This document shows, piece after piece, positions 17,864-27,949 of a DNA stretch of 64,000 nt. The notes below the pieces were generated by a model. It was not told where the DNA came from, did no database searches, and saw nothing but the letters and a program-made list of their open reading frames with translations. Origin of the DNA: Polycladomyces subterraneus (GTDB lineage Bacteria; Bacillota; Bacilli; Thermoactinomycetales; JIR-001); NCBI RefSeq assembly GCF_030433435.1, contig NZ_JANRHH010000029.1, positions 1 to 64,000 on the forward strand, given 5' to 3'. Positions within the stretch are counted from its first letter, which is position 1. Each line of letters opens with the position of its first letter. Position numbers and translations under genes: made by a program.

Positions 17864-18823
17864 ATGAAGGTATTGGTGACGGGCGGGGCCGGTTTTATCG
17901 GTGCTGCTTTGTGTGCCCGGCTGTTGACCCGCGATGAAACGGAAGCGATTTGCGCGGTGGACAATCTCGACGATTACTACGATCCGGTTATCAAACGCAA
18001 ACGATTGGCGGGGTTGATGACTGACCCGCGTTTTTCTTGGGTACACGCCGATATTCGGGATCGGGAAGCGATGCAGGAAGTCATGGAACGCCAGGTATGG
18101 GATGCTGTCGTTCATTTGGCGGCGATCCCCGGAGTCCGTCCGTCATTGGAGAACCCGGCTCTTTACGCCGATGTGGACGTGACAGGGACGGTCACCGTTC
18201 TACAGGAAGCGGCTCGTGCCAATATCCGACGGTTGGTATTTGCCTCCTCCTCTTCCGTGTACGGGGAGCAACCGTTACGTCCTTTGAAAGAAGAAGACGT
18301 ACGTGAGACACCCGAATCCCCATATGCTGCTGCCAAATGGGCCGGCGAAGCGTTTGCCCGCACCTTTCAGCGGCTTTATGGGATGGCCGTGACATCGCTC
18401 CGCTTTTTTACCGTATATGGTCCATCTCAGCGGCCCGACATGGCGATTCACCGATTTGCCTCATTGCTGGCGGCAGGAGAACCGTTGCCGGTGTATCAGC
18501 CGGACTCGTGCCGAGATTACACGTACATCGACGATGCGGTGGATGGAGTGATCCGGTCGCTTACATCCCCGTCTGAGACATACCGGGTGTACAATATCGG
18601 CTCGGGCCGCCCGATCCGGCTGATGGAAATGGTGGAAACGCTGGCTCGTACGATGGGAGTGGAACCAAGGATCCACATGCTGGGTGCGCAGACCGGGGAC
18701 GTATCCCATACATGGGCGGACATTTCCCGGGCAAAACGGGAGTTGGGATATGAGCCGTCCGTTTCGTTTGAGGAGGGAATCCGGCGTTTCGTCGACTGGT
18801 TCCGAAAGGAGGAACGCATGTGA
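17864..18823 (+). CDS. NAD-dependent nucleotide-sugar epimerase/dehydratase
   Basis: A 319-residue extended short-chain dehydrogenase. Seen: the Rossmann motif GGAGFIG at residues 7-13, the catalytic SSSSVYG Ser region near residue 123, and YAAAK (Tyr-X3-Lys) near residue 149. A late RDYTYIDDAVDG is typical of UDP-glucose 4-epimerase or UDP-glucuronate 4-epimerase. The exact sugar cannot be told. ATG 17864 with GGGGTG about 8 nt upstream. It overlaps the next gene by 4 nt. Confidence 0.85.
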   Translation: MKVLVTGGAGFIGAALCARLLTRDETEAICAVDNLDDYYDPVIKRKRLAGLMTDPRFSWVHADIRDREAMQEVMERQVWDAVVHLAAIPGVRPSLENPALYADVDVTGTVTVLQEAARANIRRLVFASSSSVYGEQPLRPLKEEDVRETPESPYAAAKWAGEAFARTFQRLYGMAVTSLRFFTVYGPSQRPDMAIHRFASLLAAGEPLPVYQPDSCRDYTYIDDAVDGVIRSLTSPSETYRVYNIGSGRPIRLMEMVETLARTMGVEPRIHMLGAQTGDVSHTWADISRAKRELGYEPSVSFEEGIRRFVDWFRKEERM

Positions 18824-20289
18824 AAAAGGCCTCCCGTATCGAAAAGATCGCAGCCCGCTGCTGGAATGTGCTGAATGAGGGAAAACCGTTTACTCCCGTG
18901 TTTGTTGTCGGGGGATTTGTGCTGTATCAAGCTTTGTGGGGGACCTTCGACGCACGTGCGGTCGGATGGGCGCTCTTGTTGGCGGTACCGCTGTTCGCCG
19001 TGATATACCGATACGATTTCCCACTTCATTTGCGCTGGTATCTTTGGCCCCCGGTTGTTCTGTATATTGGCTGGCTGGGCGGATTCTCCCTTGGATTGCA
19101 ATTGTGGGGAATGGGCTGGTACTTTTTCTTTACCGTGATCTTTTGGGGAACCATTTACTATCATCTGCGTATCGGAATCCCGCTGGACAATTACAAGCGG
19201 TTCTGGCGGTTGGTGTTGAAAAACAGCGATTCCACCAGTGGAAACGCACAGGAGCAAATCCCGAAAATCGTGTTGCTGTTGGCGTACTTGCACTCTGCTG
19301 CGCAATCACCGGGGAATTGGCAGGCTGCGCTCGGTCTGCTGGGATTCACCGCAGGGTTTGCGCTATATGCATACGCAGTGCATCGTGCATTTTTCGACTG
19401 GCGTCCCGAAGAACCGGAGCAGTTCACATCCACCCCGCTTCCGAAGCATCCCCCGGCTCGCCGCGTCATTCTCGTGGTAATCGACGGTTGCCGTAAGGAC
19501 CGGTTGGAAGAGGCGGACACGCCGTTTTTGGACTGGTTGAAGCGGACGGGTACGGAGTATACACGCATGGAGACCATTTATCCCGCGCGGACGGTAGTCT
19601 GTTTTTCCACGATGTTCACAGGGGCGTATCCGCGTGATCATGGCATCACGAGCAACATGGTGTGGAAATTGGGTGTTCGATGTGAAAGTGTCTTTGACAA
19701 ACTTCGGGAAGTGGGCAAAACGGGACGCTTGTTGGGGATCGCCCATCTGGTGGACGCTTTCGGCGATGATGTGGATACGGTGACTGCGGTGATGAAGAAC
19801 GATGAAGCCGACGCGCACATCATGGCTCGGGCGCGTCAAATAATAGAGGAAAAGCAGCCTGATCTATTAGCCGTGCAGCTGATCGCCACTGACCAGACGG
19901 GGCACAGCCGCGGTCCGCTGTATGAGGAATATCGGGAAAAAATTGAGGAAGCCGACCGACATATTCAGTCGTTTTACCAGTGGTTGAAAGAGAAAAACTA
20001 TCTGGAAGACACCCTGTTCATCGTGTGCGCCGATCATGGACAATCCGACGGAATTGGTGGACATGCCCATCTGGATGAGGGGGAACGTTTCGTGCCGTTC
20101 ATCCTGCACGGCTCGATGGTGCGTGAAGGACACCGCGTTGAAGCACTTTGCAACCTGACTTCGGTCACGCCGACCATCTGCTATGCATTGGGGGCATCCT
20201 ATCCTAACCGGTCGCGTGGGCCCGTTTTGATGGAAGCGTGGAAACCGGAAGCATGTGTGTCCAAATCGGAAACGGACAGTCGTTCTTGA
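18820..20289 (+). CDS. Membrane-anchored alkaline-phosphatase-superfamily enzyme
   Basis: A 489-residue protein with several N-terminal membrane segments (residues about 25-200) and a phosphodiesterase/nucleotide-pyrophosphatase catalytic domain from about residue 213. Metal and nucleophile motifs are visible: VVIDGCRKDR, the nucleophile-region TVVCFSTMFTG, ATDQTGHSRG and CADHGQSDGIGGHAH. The family cleaves phosphodiesters or transfers phospho-groups on lipids and glycans. Start GTG 18820 has AAAGGAGG. It is translationally coupled to the epimerase, so a lipid-linked glycan substrate is likely. Confidence 0.78.
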   Translation: MKKASRIEKIAARCWNVLNEGKPFTPVFVVGGFVLYQALWGTFDARAVGWALLLAVPLFAVIYRYDFPLHLRWYLWPPVVLYIGWLGGFSLGLQLWGMGWYFFFTVIFWGTIYYHLRIGIPLDNYKRFWRLVLKNSDSTSGNAQEQIPKIVLLLAYLHSAAQSPGNWQAALGLLGFTAGFALYAYAVHRAFFDWRPEEPEQFTSTPLPKHPPARRVILVVIDGCRKDRLEEADTPFLDWLKRTGTEYTRMETIYPARTVVCFSTMFTGAYPRDHGITSNMVWKLGVRCESVFDKLREVGKTGRLLGIAHLVDAFGDDVDTVTAVMKNDEADAHIMARARQIIEEKQPDLLAVQLIATDQTGHSRGPLYEEYREKIEEADRHIQSFYQWLKEKNYLEDTLFIVCADHGQSDGIGGHAHLDEGERFVPFILHGSMVREGHRVEALCNLTSVTPTICYALGASYPNRSRGPVLMEAWKPEACVSKSETDSRS

Positions 20290-20301
20290 ACTGGACTGGT
20301 T

Positions 20302-20363
20302 CTAGTATGTCTGGTCATTACGTAAAGGGGCAATGTGGACAGTATTGATCAGACGCACTTTAG
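20302..20363. repeat. MITE-like element, family 1, short copy
   Basis: About 62 bp from CTAGTATGTCTGGT to ATCAGACGCACTTTAG with GGACAGTATT before the right end. Internal sequence is largely deleted. Confidence 0.7.
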
Positions 20364-20426
20364 GGCGGAATCTCTGGAAGTCGCGGCGTTGCCTCATAGA
20401 TGAAACAGGACGAAAGGAGGGAAGTG

Positions 20427-21158
20427 GTGGTGCTCTTGTATGTGGTGATCCCGGCGTGGAATGAGGAAGAATCTGTGGGAACCGTGATACGGAAGGTACC
20501 GCGCCATTTTCGCCCGGATGTGGAGGTGAGGGTGCTGCTTGTCGACGACGGTTCGACGGACGGGACGGTGGCAGCGGCCAAGGGAGCAGGGGCGGACGAA
20601 ATCCTCTCCTTTCCTCGAAATCGGGGATTAGGTGCCGCTGTTCGGGAAGGATTGAAGGAGGCGTGGCGGCGGGGTGCCGACGTGGCGGTGATGATCGACG
20701 CCGACGACGAATATCCCGCCGATGAGATCCCGCAAGTGGTGGAGCCGATTCTGAACGGGGATGCCGATTATGTGATGGGTTCACGGTTCAAGGGAACGAT
20801 CCGTGGAATGCGTTTGCACCGGCGCTTGGGGAATTACGTGTTTACCCTGTTGCAGTCGCTGTTGCTCGGTCGCTGGATTTACGACGGACAGTCCGGGTTC
20901 CGGGCGTTCAGCCGGGATGTGCTGAGAGATATGGAGATCATCCATGACTACAACTATGCCCAAGTGATGACCCTCAATATTGTGCGGCAAGGTTACCGGA
21001 TGATGGAAGTTCCAATCACCTACAAGGTACGGGAAACGGGGGAATCCTTCATCAGGGGATGGACATATCTGACACGGGTGGTTCCGGCGATTTGGCGGGA
21101 GATGCGACGCCCCGTAAAGCAAAGGAATGAAAGGGAACCAGGACAGAATCGGGTGTGA
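20427..21158 (+). CDS. GT2 glycosyltransferase, dolichol/undecaprenyl-phosphate sugar synthase type
   Basis: A 243-residue GT-A enzyme with the N-terminal YVVIPAWNEE strand, LVDDGSTDGT near residue 43, the DXD-type metal site MIDADDEYP near residue 91, and YVMGSRFKG. This is the pattern of polyprenyl-phosphate mannosyl/glucosyl synthases that make lipid-linked sugar donors. No C-terminal membrane pair is present. GTG 20427 (or 20430) follows AAAGGAGGG; the ATG at 20400 is upstream of that RBS. It could supply the GT-C-like enzyme upstream. Confidence 0.85.
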   Translation: MVLLYVVIPAWNEEESVGTVIRKVPRHFRPDVEVRVLLVDDGSTDGTVAAAKGAGADEILSFPRNRGLGAAVREGLKEAWRRGADVAVMIDADDEYPADEIPQVVEPILNGDADYVMGSRFKGTIRGMRLHRRLGNYVFTLLQSLLLGRWIYDGQSGFRAFSRDVLRDMEIIHDYNYAQVMTLNIVRQGYRMMEVPITYKVRETGESFIRGWTYLTRVVPAIWREMRRPVKQRNEREPGQNRV

Positions 21159-21213
21159 TGGCGTTTGCACTCCCTCCGTTTCGTCAACAATGGCGGATAA
21201 GCCCTCCCGCACA

Positions 21214-21242
21214 TTGAATCCCCTTTGTGCGGTTGATATAAT
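21214..21242 (+). promoter_or_regulatory. Sigma-A promoter of the metG leader
   Basis: TTGAAT (21214-21219), 17-nt spacer, TATAAT (21237-21242), just before the T-box leader. Confidence 0.75.
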
Positions 21243-21254
21243 AATAACGACATG

Positions 21255-21548
21255 GTTTTTGCAACAGATGAACACTCCGAACTTCCATGATGGGGAGGAG
21301 TAACCGACTGTCGTCTATCACCAGAGAGCCGGGATGGGTGAAAGCCGGCATAGGCGCTGAGGTGAACATGTCCCCGGAGAAGCCGCAACGAAACCCTTCT
21401 GGGTGAGTAGGGGCGGCCGTGGCCGGCGTTAACGGCGCAGTGTAACACTGATCGAGGGCACGTGCCGCGAGGACGTGCTGAATATGGGTGGTACCGCGTG
21501 AGAACAACCTCTCGCCCCATGCTGAAGGGTGAGGGGTTTTGCTTTTTT
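21255..21548 (+). promoter_or_regulatory. T-box riboswitch, Met specifier, upstream of metG
   Basis: The leader has the hallmark T-box sequence GGGTGGTACCGCG at 21486-21498 and a probable specifier triplet ATG at 21368-21370 within GTGAACATGTCC. A terminator hairpin with a CCTCTCGCCC left arm and GGGTGAGGGG right arm, followed by TTTTGCTTTTTT, ends near 21548. Uncharged tRNA-Met would stabilise the antiterminator and let metG be read. Confidence 0.92.
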
Positions 21549-21556
21549 GAGAACAA

Positions 21557-21604
21557 CCAGGGTTTGTCCGGTCATCCGCATTCCATTTACCAGACACGCC
21601 CTAG
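21557..21604. repeat. MITE-like element reduced to its two ends (48 bp)
   Basis: CCAGGGTTTGTCCGGTCAT and ATTTACCAGACACGCCCTAG face each other with about nine bases between them. It lies between the T-box terminator and the metG RBS, so it is part of the metG mRNA leader and can fold as a hairpin. Confidence 0.7.
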
Positions 21605-23605
<2,001 letters not shown>

Positions 23606-23868
23606 TATCAGAGATCAAAGACGGAAGGATCGGTCTGAACAACACAAAGAATGGTTGCCTGTCTCCAGGTAAAAGCGAATTCGGGGACGTGAACGGGAGC
23701 GAGTGAGGAAAAAGCAGTCACCCGAAGCGAATAGGTTACCGGTGGATTCAGAGGGTATATGGGGAGTCGTTAATCGCCACCGGATCAATAGACCCGGTGG
23801 CGATCGATTCAATGGGAGAGATTGGTTTGCCACTGGAACCTTATACCCTGACTTAGCAAACCCACTAC
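23606..23868. other. Gap after metG with an unexplained hairpin
   Basis: No gene seen. An 11-bp perfect stem ATCGCCACCGG / CCGGTGGCGAT (23773-23804, 10-nt loop) stands alone without a T run. The surrounding bases resemble decayed repeat material (AAGCGAATTCGGGG, CACCCGAAGCGAA). Confidence 0.4.
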
Positions 23869-24021
23869 GCAGGTGTGTCTGGTCATTTCATCGGAGGGAA
23901 GTATTCCCGAGTGGATGAGTTTCTCATGTCCTACCGGGCGGAGAGCCGGAAAAGCGTGAGGATCGAATCGCGGGTACTTTCCTCTAAGTGAAGCGGACTA
24001 TATTGATCAGACATGCTCTAG
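23869..24021. repeat. MITE-like element, family 1
   Basis: About 153 bp from GCAGGTGTGTCTGGTCAT to TGATCAGACATGCTCTAG, with the internal blocks CGCGGGTACTTTCCTCTAAG and GAAGCGGA. Confidence 0.72.
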
Positions 24022-24102
24022 TGGGATGTGAGCACCACTCAAACATCCGCATGTACAACATGTCGTTAACTAACGCCCCCTTTCAACCCAGGATGGATAT
24101 AC

Positions 24103-24137
24103 CCCACGGGTCCTTCCGATGGGCGCCGTGGGCTTTT
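24103..24137 (+). terminator. Hairpin terminator before the signal peptidase gene
   Basis: CCCACGG / CCGTGGG stem with a 16-nt loop followed by CTTTT. Confidence 0.6.
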
Positions 24138-24220
24138 AGACGTCATTTACTGTAAATACGGGTGGAAAATTGGAAGAACATCCAGTATTGTAATTACAGA
24201 GAGGGGGATAGGGGTTCAAG

Positions 24221-24736
24221 ATGAGTGGAGAAGCGCGCAACGCCGGTGACTGGTGGAAGGCCGTCGTGACTGCTTTGTTGTTGGCGATCGTAATCCGGTT
24301 GTTCTTCTTTCAGCCTTACGAGGTGCAGGGAATGTCCATGTATCCCACATTTCATGGCCGGGAACTGTTGATCGTCAACAAGTGGATTTACAGTATCACC
24401 AAACCGTCGTACGGAGATATCGTGATTTTTCATACAGAGGAAAAAAGGGATTTCATCAAACGAGTCATCGGTTTGCCGGGAGACGTCATCGCGATCCACA
24501 ACGGCCACGTATACCGGAATGGACGACAATTGAAGGAACCCTACATCGACGAACCGACCGATTCGTATCTGGAGCCGACGCGTGTTCCCCCCGGTCATCT
24601 TTTTGTCATGGGGGACAACCGCAATAACAGCAAGGACAGCCGCGAGCTCGGGGCGATCGACATGCATGATGTTGTTGGGCGTGCAGAGGTCATTGTCTTT
24701 CCCTTCCGGCGCTTCGCTTTGCTGTCCGTTCATTGA
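24221..24736 (+). CDS. Type I signal peptidase
   Basis: A 171-residue membrane protease with one N-terminal anchor (ALLLAIVIRLFFF). The catalytic Ser is in QGMSMYPT near residue 36 and the Lys in FIKRVIGLPGD near residue 77. Box E (GDNRNNSKDSRE) is also present. It cleaves secretory signal peptides outside the membrane. B. subtilis does not have a sip gene between metS and yabD, so this is an accessory copy inserted next to repeats. Its stop overlaps the upstream end of the tatD leader. Confidence 0.93.
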   Translation: MSGEARNAGDWWKAVVTALLLAIVIRLFFFQPYEVQGMSMYPTFHGRELLIVNKWIYSITKPSYGDIVIFHTEEKRDFIKRVIGLPGDVIAIHNGHVYRNGRQLKEPYIDEPTDSYLEPTRVPPGHLFVMGDNRNNSKDSRELGAIDMHDVVGRAEVIVFPFRRFALLSVH

Positions 24737-24783
24737 AATCCCGTAAAAAACCAGCCAAGAATCGGATCAGGAGGCGTGCCATC

Positions 24784-25557
24784 ATGTTGTTTGACAGCCA
24801 TGCCCACTTGAACGACGCCCAATTTGACAAAGACAGGGAAGAAGTGATTCGTCGCGCACAGGAAGAACACGGTGTGTCCCGTGTGGTGAACATCGGCTAC
24901 AACCGGGAGACGATTCGTACCGCGTTGGCGTTGGCCGATCGGTATGATTTCATCTACGCCGCCATCGGCTGGCACCCGCATGATGCAAAGGAGATGACTG
25001 ACGATGATCTGACCTGGATCGAATCACTGACAGACCATCCCAAAGTGGTGGCGCTCGGCGAGATGGGCTTGGACTACTACTGGGACAATTCGCCTCGCGA
25101 TGTCCAGCAAGAGGTGTTTCGCCGACAAATCCGGCTGGCGCGGAAGGTTGGATTGCCGATCATTATTCATGATCGGGACGCTCATGAGGATGTTCTCCAG
25201 ATTTTGCGCGAAGAAAAAGCGGAGGAAGTCGGCGGCGTCATGCATTGCTTCAGCGGGGATTGGGCATTTGCGCAGCACTGTCTGGACCTGAATTTTTACA
25301 TTGGTCTGGGCGGACCGGTTACGTTTAAAAATGCGAAGCTGCCCAAGGAAATTGCCCAAAAAGTGCCCATCGACCGTTTGCTGATTGAAACGGACTGCCC
25401 GTATTTGACTCCCCATCCCCATCGAGGAAAACGGAACGAAACGGGCTATGTGCGGTTGGTGGCGCAGGCCATCGCAGAACTGAGGGGCATGACGCTGGAG
25501 GCATTGGCGGAACATACGACTGCCAATGCGTGTCGGCTGTTCGGCATTGAAGCATAA
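24784..25557 (+). CDS. tatD: TatD-family metal-dependent deoxyribonuclease (YabD)
   Basis: A 257-residue TIM-barrel metallohydrolase. Seen: DSHAHLND near the start, GEMGLDYYWD, HDRDAHED, MHCFSG and ETDCPYLTPHPHRG. The family has 3'-5' exonuclease activity on DNA and RNA and a role in damage repair. ATG 24784 is preceded by AGGAGG; the TTG at 24733 is within the end of the signal peptidase gene. It precedes rnmV as in B. subtilis, but a MITE-like repeat now separates them. Confidence 0.92.
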   Translation: MLFDSHAHLNDAQFDKDREEVIRRAQEEHGVSRVVNIGYNRETIRTALALADRYDFIYAAIGWHPHDAKEMTDDDLTWIESLTDHPKVVALGEMGLDYYWDNSPRDVQQEVFRRQIRLARKVGLPIIIHDRDAHEDVLQILREEKAEEVGGVMHCFSGDWAFAQHCLDLNFYIGLGGPVTFKNAKLPKEIAQKVPIDRLLIETDCPYLTPHPHRGKRNETGYVRLVAQAIAELRGMTLEALAEHTTANACRLFGIEA

Positions 25558-25606
25558 GAGCAAAGCCGGACGGTCTACACTAAGAAAAACAAAGGGGTAT
25601 CTGGTG

Positions 25607-25739
25607 CTAGGATGTCTGGTAAAGAAGCGAAGTTTTCCCAGGGAGGAAGACCTAAGCCCGGCCATATCTGCTTCTTTGCAGGGCGCAGGTGGAGCGAGTC
25701 GAGAAAGCAATGGGACAGTATTCACCAGACATGTCCCAG
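25607..25739. repeat. MITE-like element, family 1
   Basis: About 133 bp from CTAGGATGTCTGGTAAA to ACCAGACATGTCCCAG, with the internal GCTTCTTTGCAGGGCGCAGG and GGACAGTATTC blocks. Confidence 0.75.
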
Positions 25740-25783
25740 TATCCCGTGGACACCGGTTGTTATGGGAAAGAAGGTTACGTTGG

Positions 25784-26377
25784 GTGTTTACAGGCAAGTT
25801 GAAAGAAATCATCGTAGTGGAAGGTAAAAACGACACCGCGGCCGTGCGACGCGCCGTTTCAGCGGACACGCTGGAAACGGGCGGCGATGCAGTGGATGAA
25901 ACGGTGTTGGCGGCGATCAAACAGGCCCAAGACAGGCGCGGTGTGATCATCATGACCGATCCGGATGGTGCGGGCGAACGCATTCGCCGAATCATCTCGC
26001 AAAGGGTGGAGGGTTGCAAGCACGCATTTCTGACACGGGAGGAAGCCACCGGCAAAGACGGCATCGGAGTGGAGCATGCCTCCCCTGAAGCGATCCGGCG
26101 AGCATTGTCCGAGGTGCGATGCGGAACGGAATCCGAAGGTAACGATGAGGTGACGTGGGGAGAATACCTGGATGCGGGATTGGCCGGCGGCGTCCGCGCT
26201 CGTCGCCTCAGGGAATTGATGGGTCGGTATTTGGGGATTGGCTATGCCAATGCCCGGCAATTTTTCCGCCGCATCCAAATGTTTCGCATCACCCGATCGG
26301 AGTTTCGGCAAGCGCTGATCCAAGCAGAGAAGGAGGAACAAGGTGGAACGACAACCCATCACCGCCCGAACCCGTGA
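25784..26377 (+). CDS. rnmV: Ribonuclease M5
   Basis: A 197-residue protein with a Toprim domain: IIVVEGKND near residue 8 (metal Glu) and the DPDGAGERIR Asp motif near residue 57. RNase M5 matures 5S rRNA with help from ribosomal protein L18. GTG 25784 has AAGAAGG 10 nt upstream; TTG 25799 is another option. The longer ORF upstream runs through the repeat and is not real. It overlaps ksgA by 35 nt. Confidence 0.92.
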   Translation: MFTGKLKEIIVVEGKNDTAAVRRAVSADTLETGGDAVDETVLAAIKQAQDRRGVIIMTDPDGAGERIRRIISQRVEGCKHAFLTREEATGKDGIGVEHASPEAIRRALSEVRCGTESEGNDEVTWGEYLDAGLAGGVRARRLRELMGRYLGIGYANARQFFRRIQMFRITRSEFRQALIQAEKEEQGGTTTHHRPNP

Positions 26378-27239
26378 ATTATTGTCACGGCATCAAATTG
26401 CATTAAAAAAGAGCTTGGGGCAAAACTTTCTAACAGATGCCCATGTCATCGGGAAAATCATTCGTGCGGCGGAACTGGACGAAGAAACCGGCGTTATCGA
26501 AATTGGGCCGGGGATCGGCGCGTTGACCGAGCGACTGGCCGAATCCGCCGGCGGAGTGGTGGCGGTGGAGCTGGATGACCGCTTGGTTCCGATCCTTCGT
26601 GAACAATTTCTAGGACAAAGCCGGGTGTCCATCGTTCACGGCGATGCCATGAAGGTGGATTTCCGCAGGTTGATCGGAGAACATTTGAACGGGTTGACCA
26701 AATACGCCGTCGTAGCCAATCTGCCGTACTACATCACGTCTCCGATCCTGATGCGTTTATTGGAAGAGCGTTTGCCGCTCAGCCATATTGTGGTCATGAT
26801 CCAGAAAGAAGTGGCAGAGCGGTTGCGTGCCAAACCGGGAACCAAGGATTATGGTTCTCTGACGGTTGCGGTTCAATACTTTGCGGAAGTCTCCTGGGTG
26901 GCAACCGTGCCACGGCATGTGTTTGTGCCGCGTCCCAATGTCGATTCGGCCGTCATTCGTCTTTCCGTTCGACCGGAACCGGCCGTGCAAGTCCGTGACG
27001 AAGCGCTGTTCTTCCGTGTGGTACGAGCAGCGTTCAATCAACGGAGAAAGACACTATCCAATGCACTTTCGACATTGTTGTCGGACGGGAAAAACAAAGA
27101 AGCACTCAATCGATGGTTGGAGGAAGCGGGGATTGACCCTCGTCGCAGGGGAGAAACCTTGAGTTTGGAGGAATTCGCTCGTTTGGCGGATGGTCTGGCT
27201 GCTCATGTGGGAACCAAACCGAATGGATCAGGTTGTTGA
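26343..27239 (+). CDS. ksgA: 16S rRNA dimethyladenosine transferase
   Basis: A 298-residue SAM methyltransferase. Seen: KSLGQNFL near residue 22, the SAM loop EIGPGIGALTE, VAVELD, and the catalytic NLPYYI near residue 130. It dimethylates A1518 and A1519 of 16S rRNA. GTG 26343 has AAGGAGG. The last codons (SGC then TGA) lie in TCAGGTTGTTGACAAA, the same sequence as a family-2 repeat end near 5318, so the natural C-terminus may have been replaced. Confidence 0.95.
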   Translation: MERQPITARTRELLSRHQIALKKSLGQNFLTDAHVIGKIIRAAELDEETGVIEIGPGIGALTERLAESAGGVVAVELDDRLVPILREQFLGQSRVSIVHGDAMKVDFRRLIGEHLNGLTKYAVVANLPYYITSPILMRLLEERLPLSHIVVMIQKEVAERLRAKPGTKDYGSLTVAVQYFAEVSWVATVPRHVFVPRPNVDSAVIRLSVRPEPAVQVRDEALFFRVVRAAFNQRRKTLSNALSTLLSDGKNKEALNRWLEEAGIDPRRRGETLSLEEFARLADGLAAHVGTKPNGSGC

Positions 27240-27287
27240 CAAATGATCGTGAAGACTTTTCATGTTACTTTGTCAGCAGTCTCATTG
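27233..27287. repeat. Short family-2 inverted repeat
   Basis: TTGTTGACAAA and ACTTTGTCAGCAGTCTCA face each other about 30 nt apart. The left half overlaps the end of ksgA. Confidence 0.5.
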
Positions 27288-27326
27288 ACCCGGGCGTAAG
27301 CTCGGCGGTATATGGAGGAAAGGCCA

Positions 27327-27800
27327 TTGGACTTCTACCATCCTCGAAAAGGGCGGTTTACCATCGAAGAAGTCATTGCCGATATGCGCCAGTACTTGGA
27401 AGCGGATCGCTCTGCCCGATACAAAGTTGTCATCGGAACCGATTCACAGACCAACCAACAGGAAACCTTGTTTGTCACAGCCATCATCGTGCAACGCGTC
27501 GGCAAGGGAGCCTTGTTTTACTATGCACGCAAGCGCTCCCGCCCGATTTTTGACTTGCGGTATCGGATCTACAAGGAGACGGAGTATAGCCTGGACTGCA
27601 TGGAGCAGTTGAAACAGCACGGTTTGTTGGAAGTCTCGGCTGACATCCCAGTAGAGATTCACTTGGATGTGGGGAGACATGGGGAGACGCGGACGCTGAT
27701 TCAGGAGGTCGTGGGCTGGGTGACGTCCGTCGGTTATACGGCCAAAATCAAACCGGATGCGTTTGCGGCCAGTGCGGTGGCGGACCGATTTACCAAATAA
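27327..27800 (+). CDS. RNase H-like fold protein, YkuK family (DUF458)
   Basis: A 157-residue protein with VVIGTDSQTN near residue 37, the first Asp strand of an RNase-H-like fold, and LDVGRHGETR later. The family is common in spore formers but its reaction is not known. TTG 27327 follows GGAGGAAAG (27314-27322) with proper spacing. In B. subtilis yabG, the sporulation protease, occupies the position between ksgA and veg; here this gene does instead. Confidence 0.8.
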   Translation: MDFYHPRKGRFTIEEVIADMRQYLEADRSARYKVVIGTDSQTNQQETLFVTAIIVQRVGKGALFYYARKRSRPIFDLRYRIYKETEYSLDCMEQLKQHGLLEVSADIPVEIHLDVGRHGETRTLIQEVVGWVTSVGYTAKIKPDAFAASAVADRFTK

Positions 27801-27825
27801 ACCATTGGTTATAAATGGTTTTTTC
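27799..27825 (+). terminator. Terminator after the YkuK-like gene
   Basis: AACCAT / ATGGTT stem with T6. Confidence 0.6.
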
Positions 27826-27855
27826 CAGTTTTGAAAAAAAGTTTCGCAAAAGGCG

Positions 27856-27885
27856 TTGACAAAATCTTTGTCCCACTGCTATAAT
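27856..27885 (+). promoter_or_regulatory. veg promoter P1 (sigma-A)
   Basis: TTGACA (27856-27861), 18-nt spacer, TATAAT (27880-27885). Both hexamers are perfect. Confidence 0.85.
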
Positions 27886-27896
27886 CGTGTGTTCGT

Positions 27897-27925
27897 TTGA
27901 CAAATGAGGCCTCGCTTGCTATAAT
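27897..27925 (+). promoter_or_regulatory. veg promoter P2 (sigma-A)
   Basis: TTGACA (27897-27902), 17-nt spacer, TATAAT (27920-27925). A second consensus promoter 40 nt after the first; veg in B. subtilis is also driven by strong tandem promoters. Confidence 0.88.
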
Positions 27926-27949
27926 AAAGTCAAGTGAGGTGGTCGTCTC

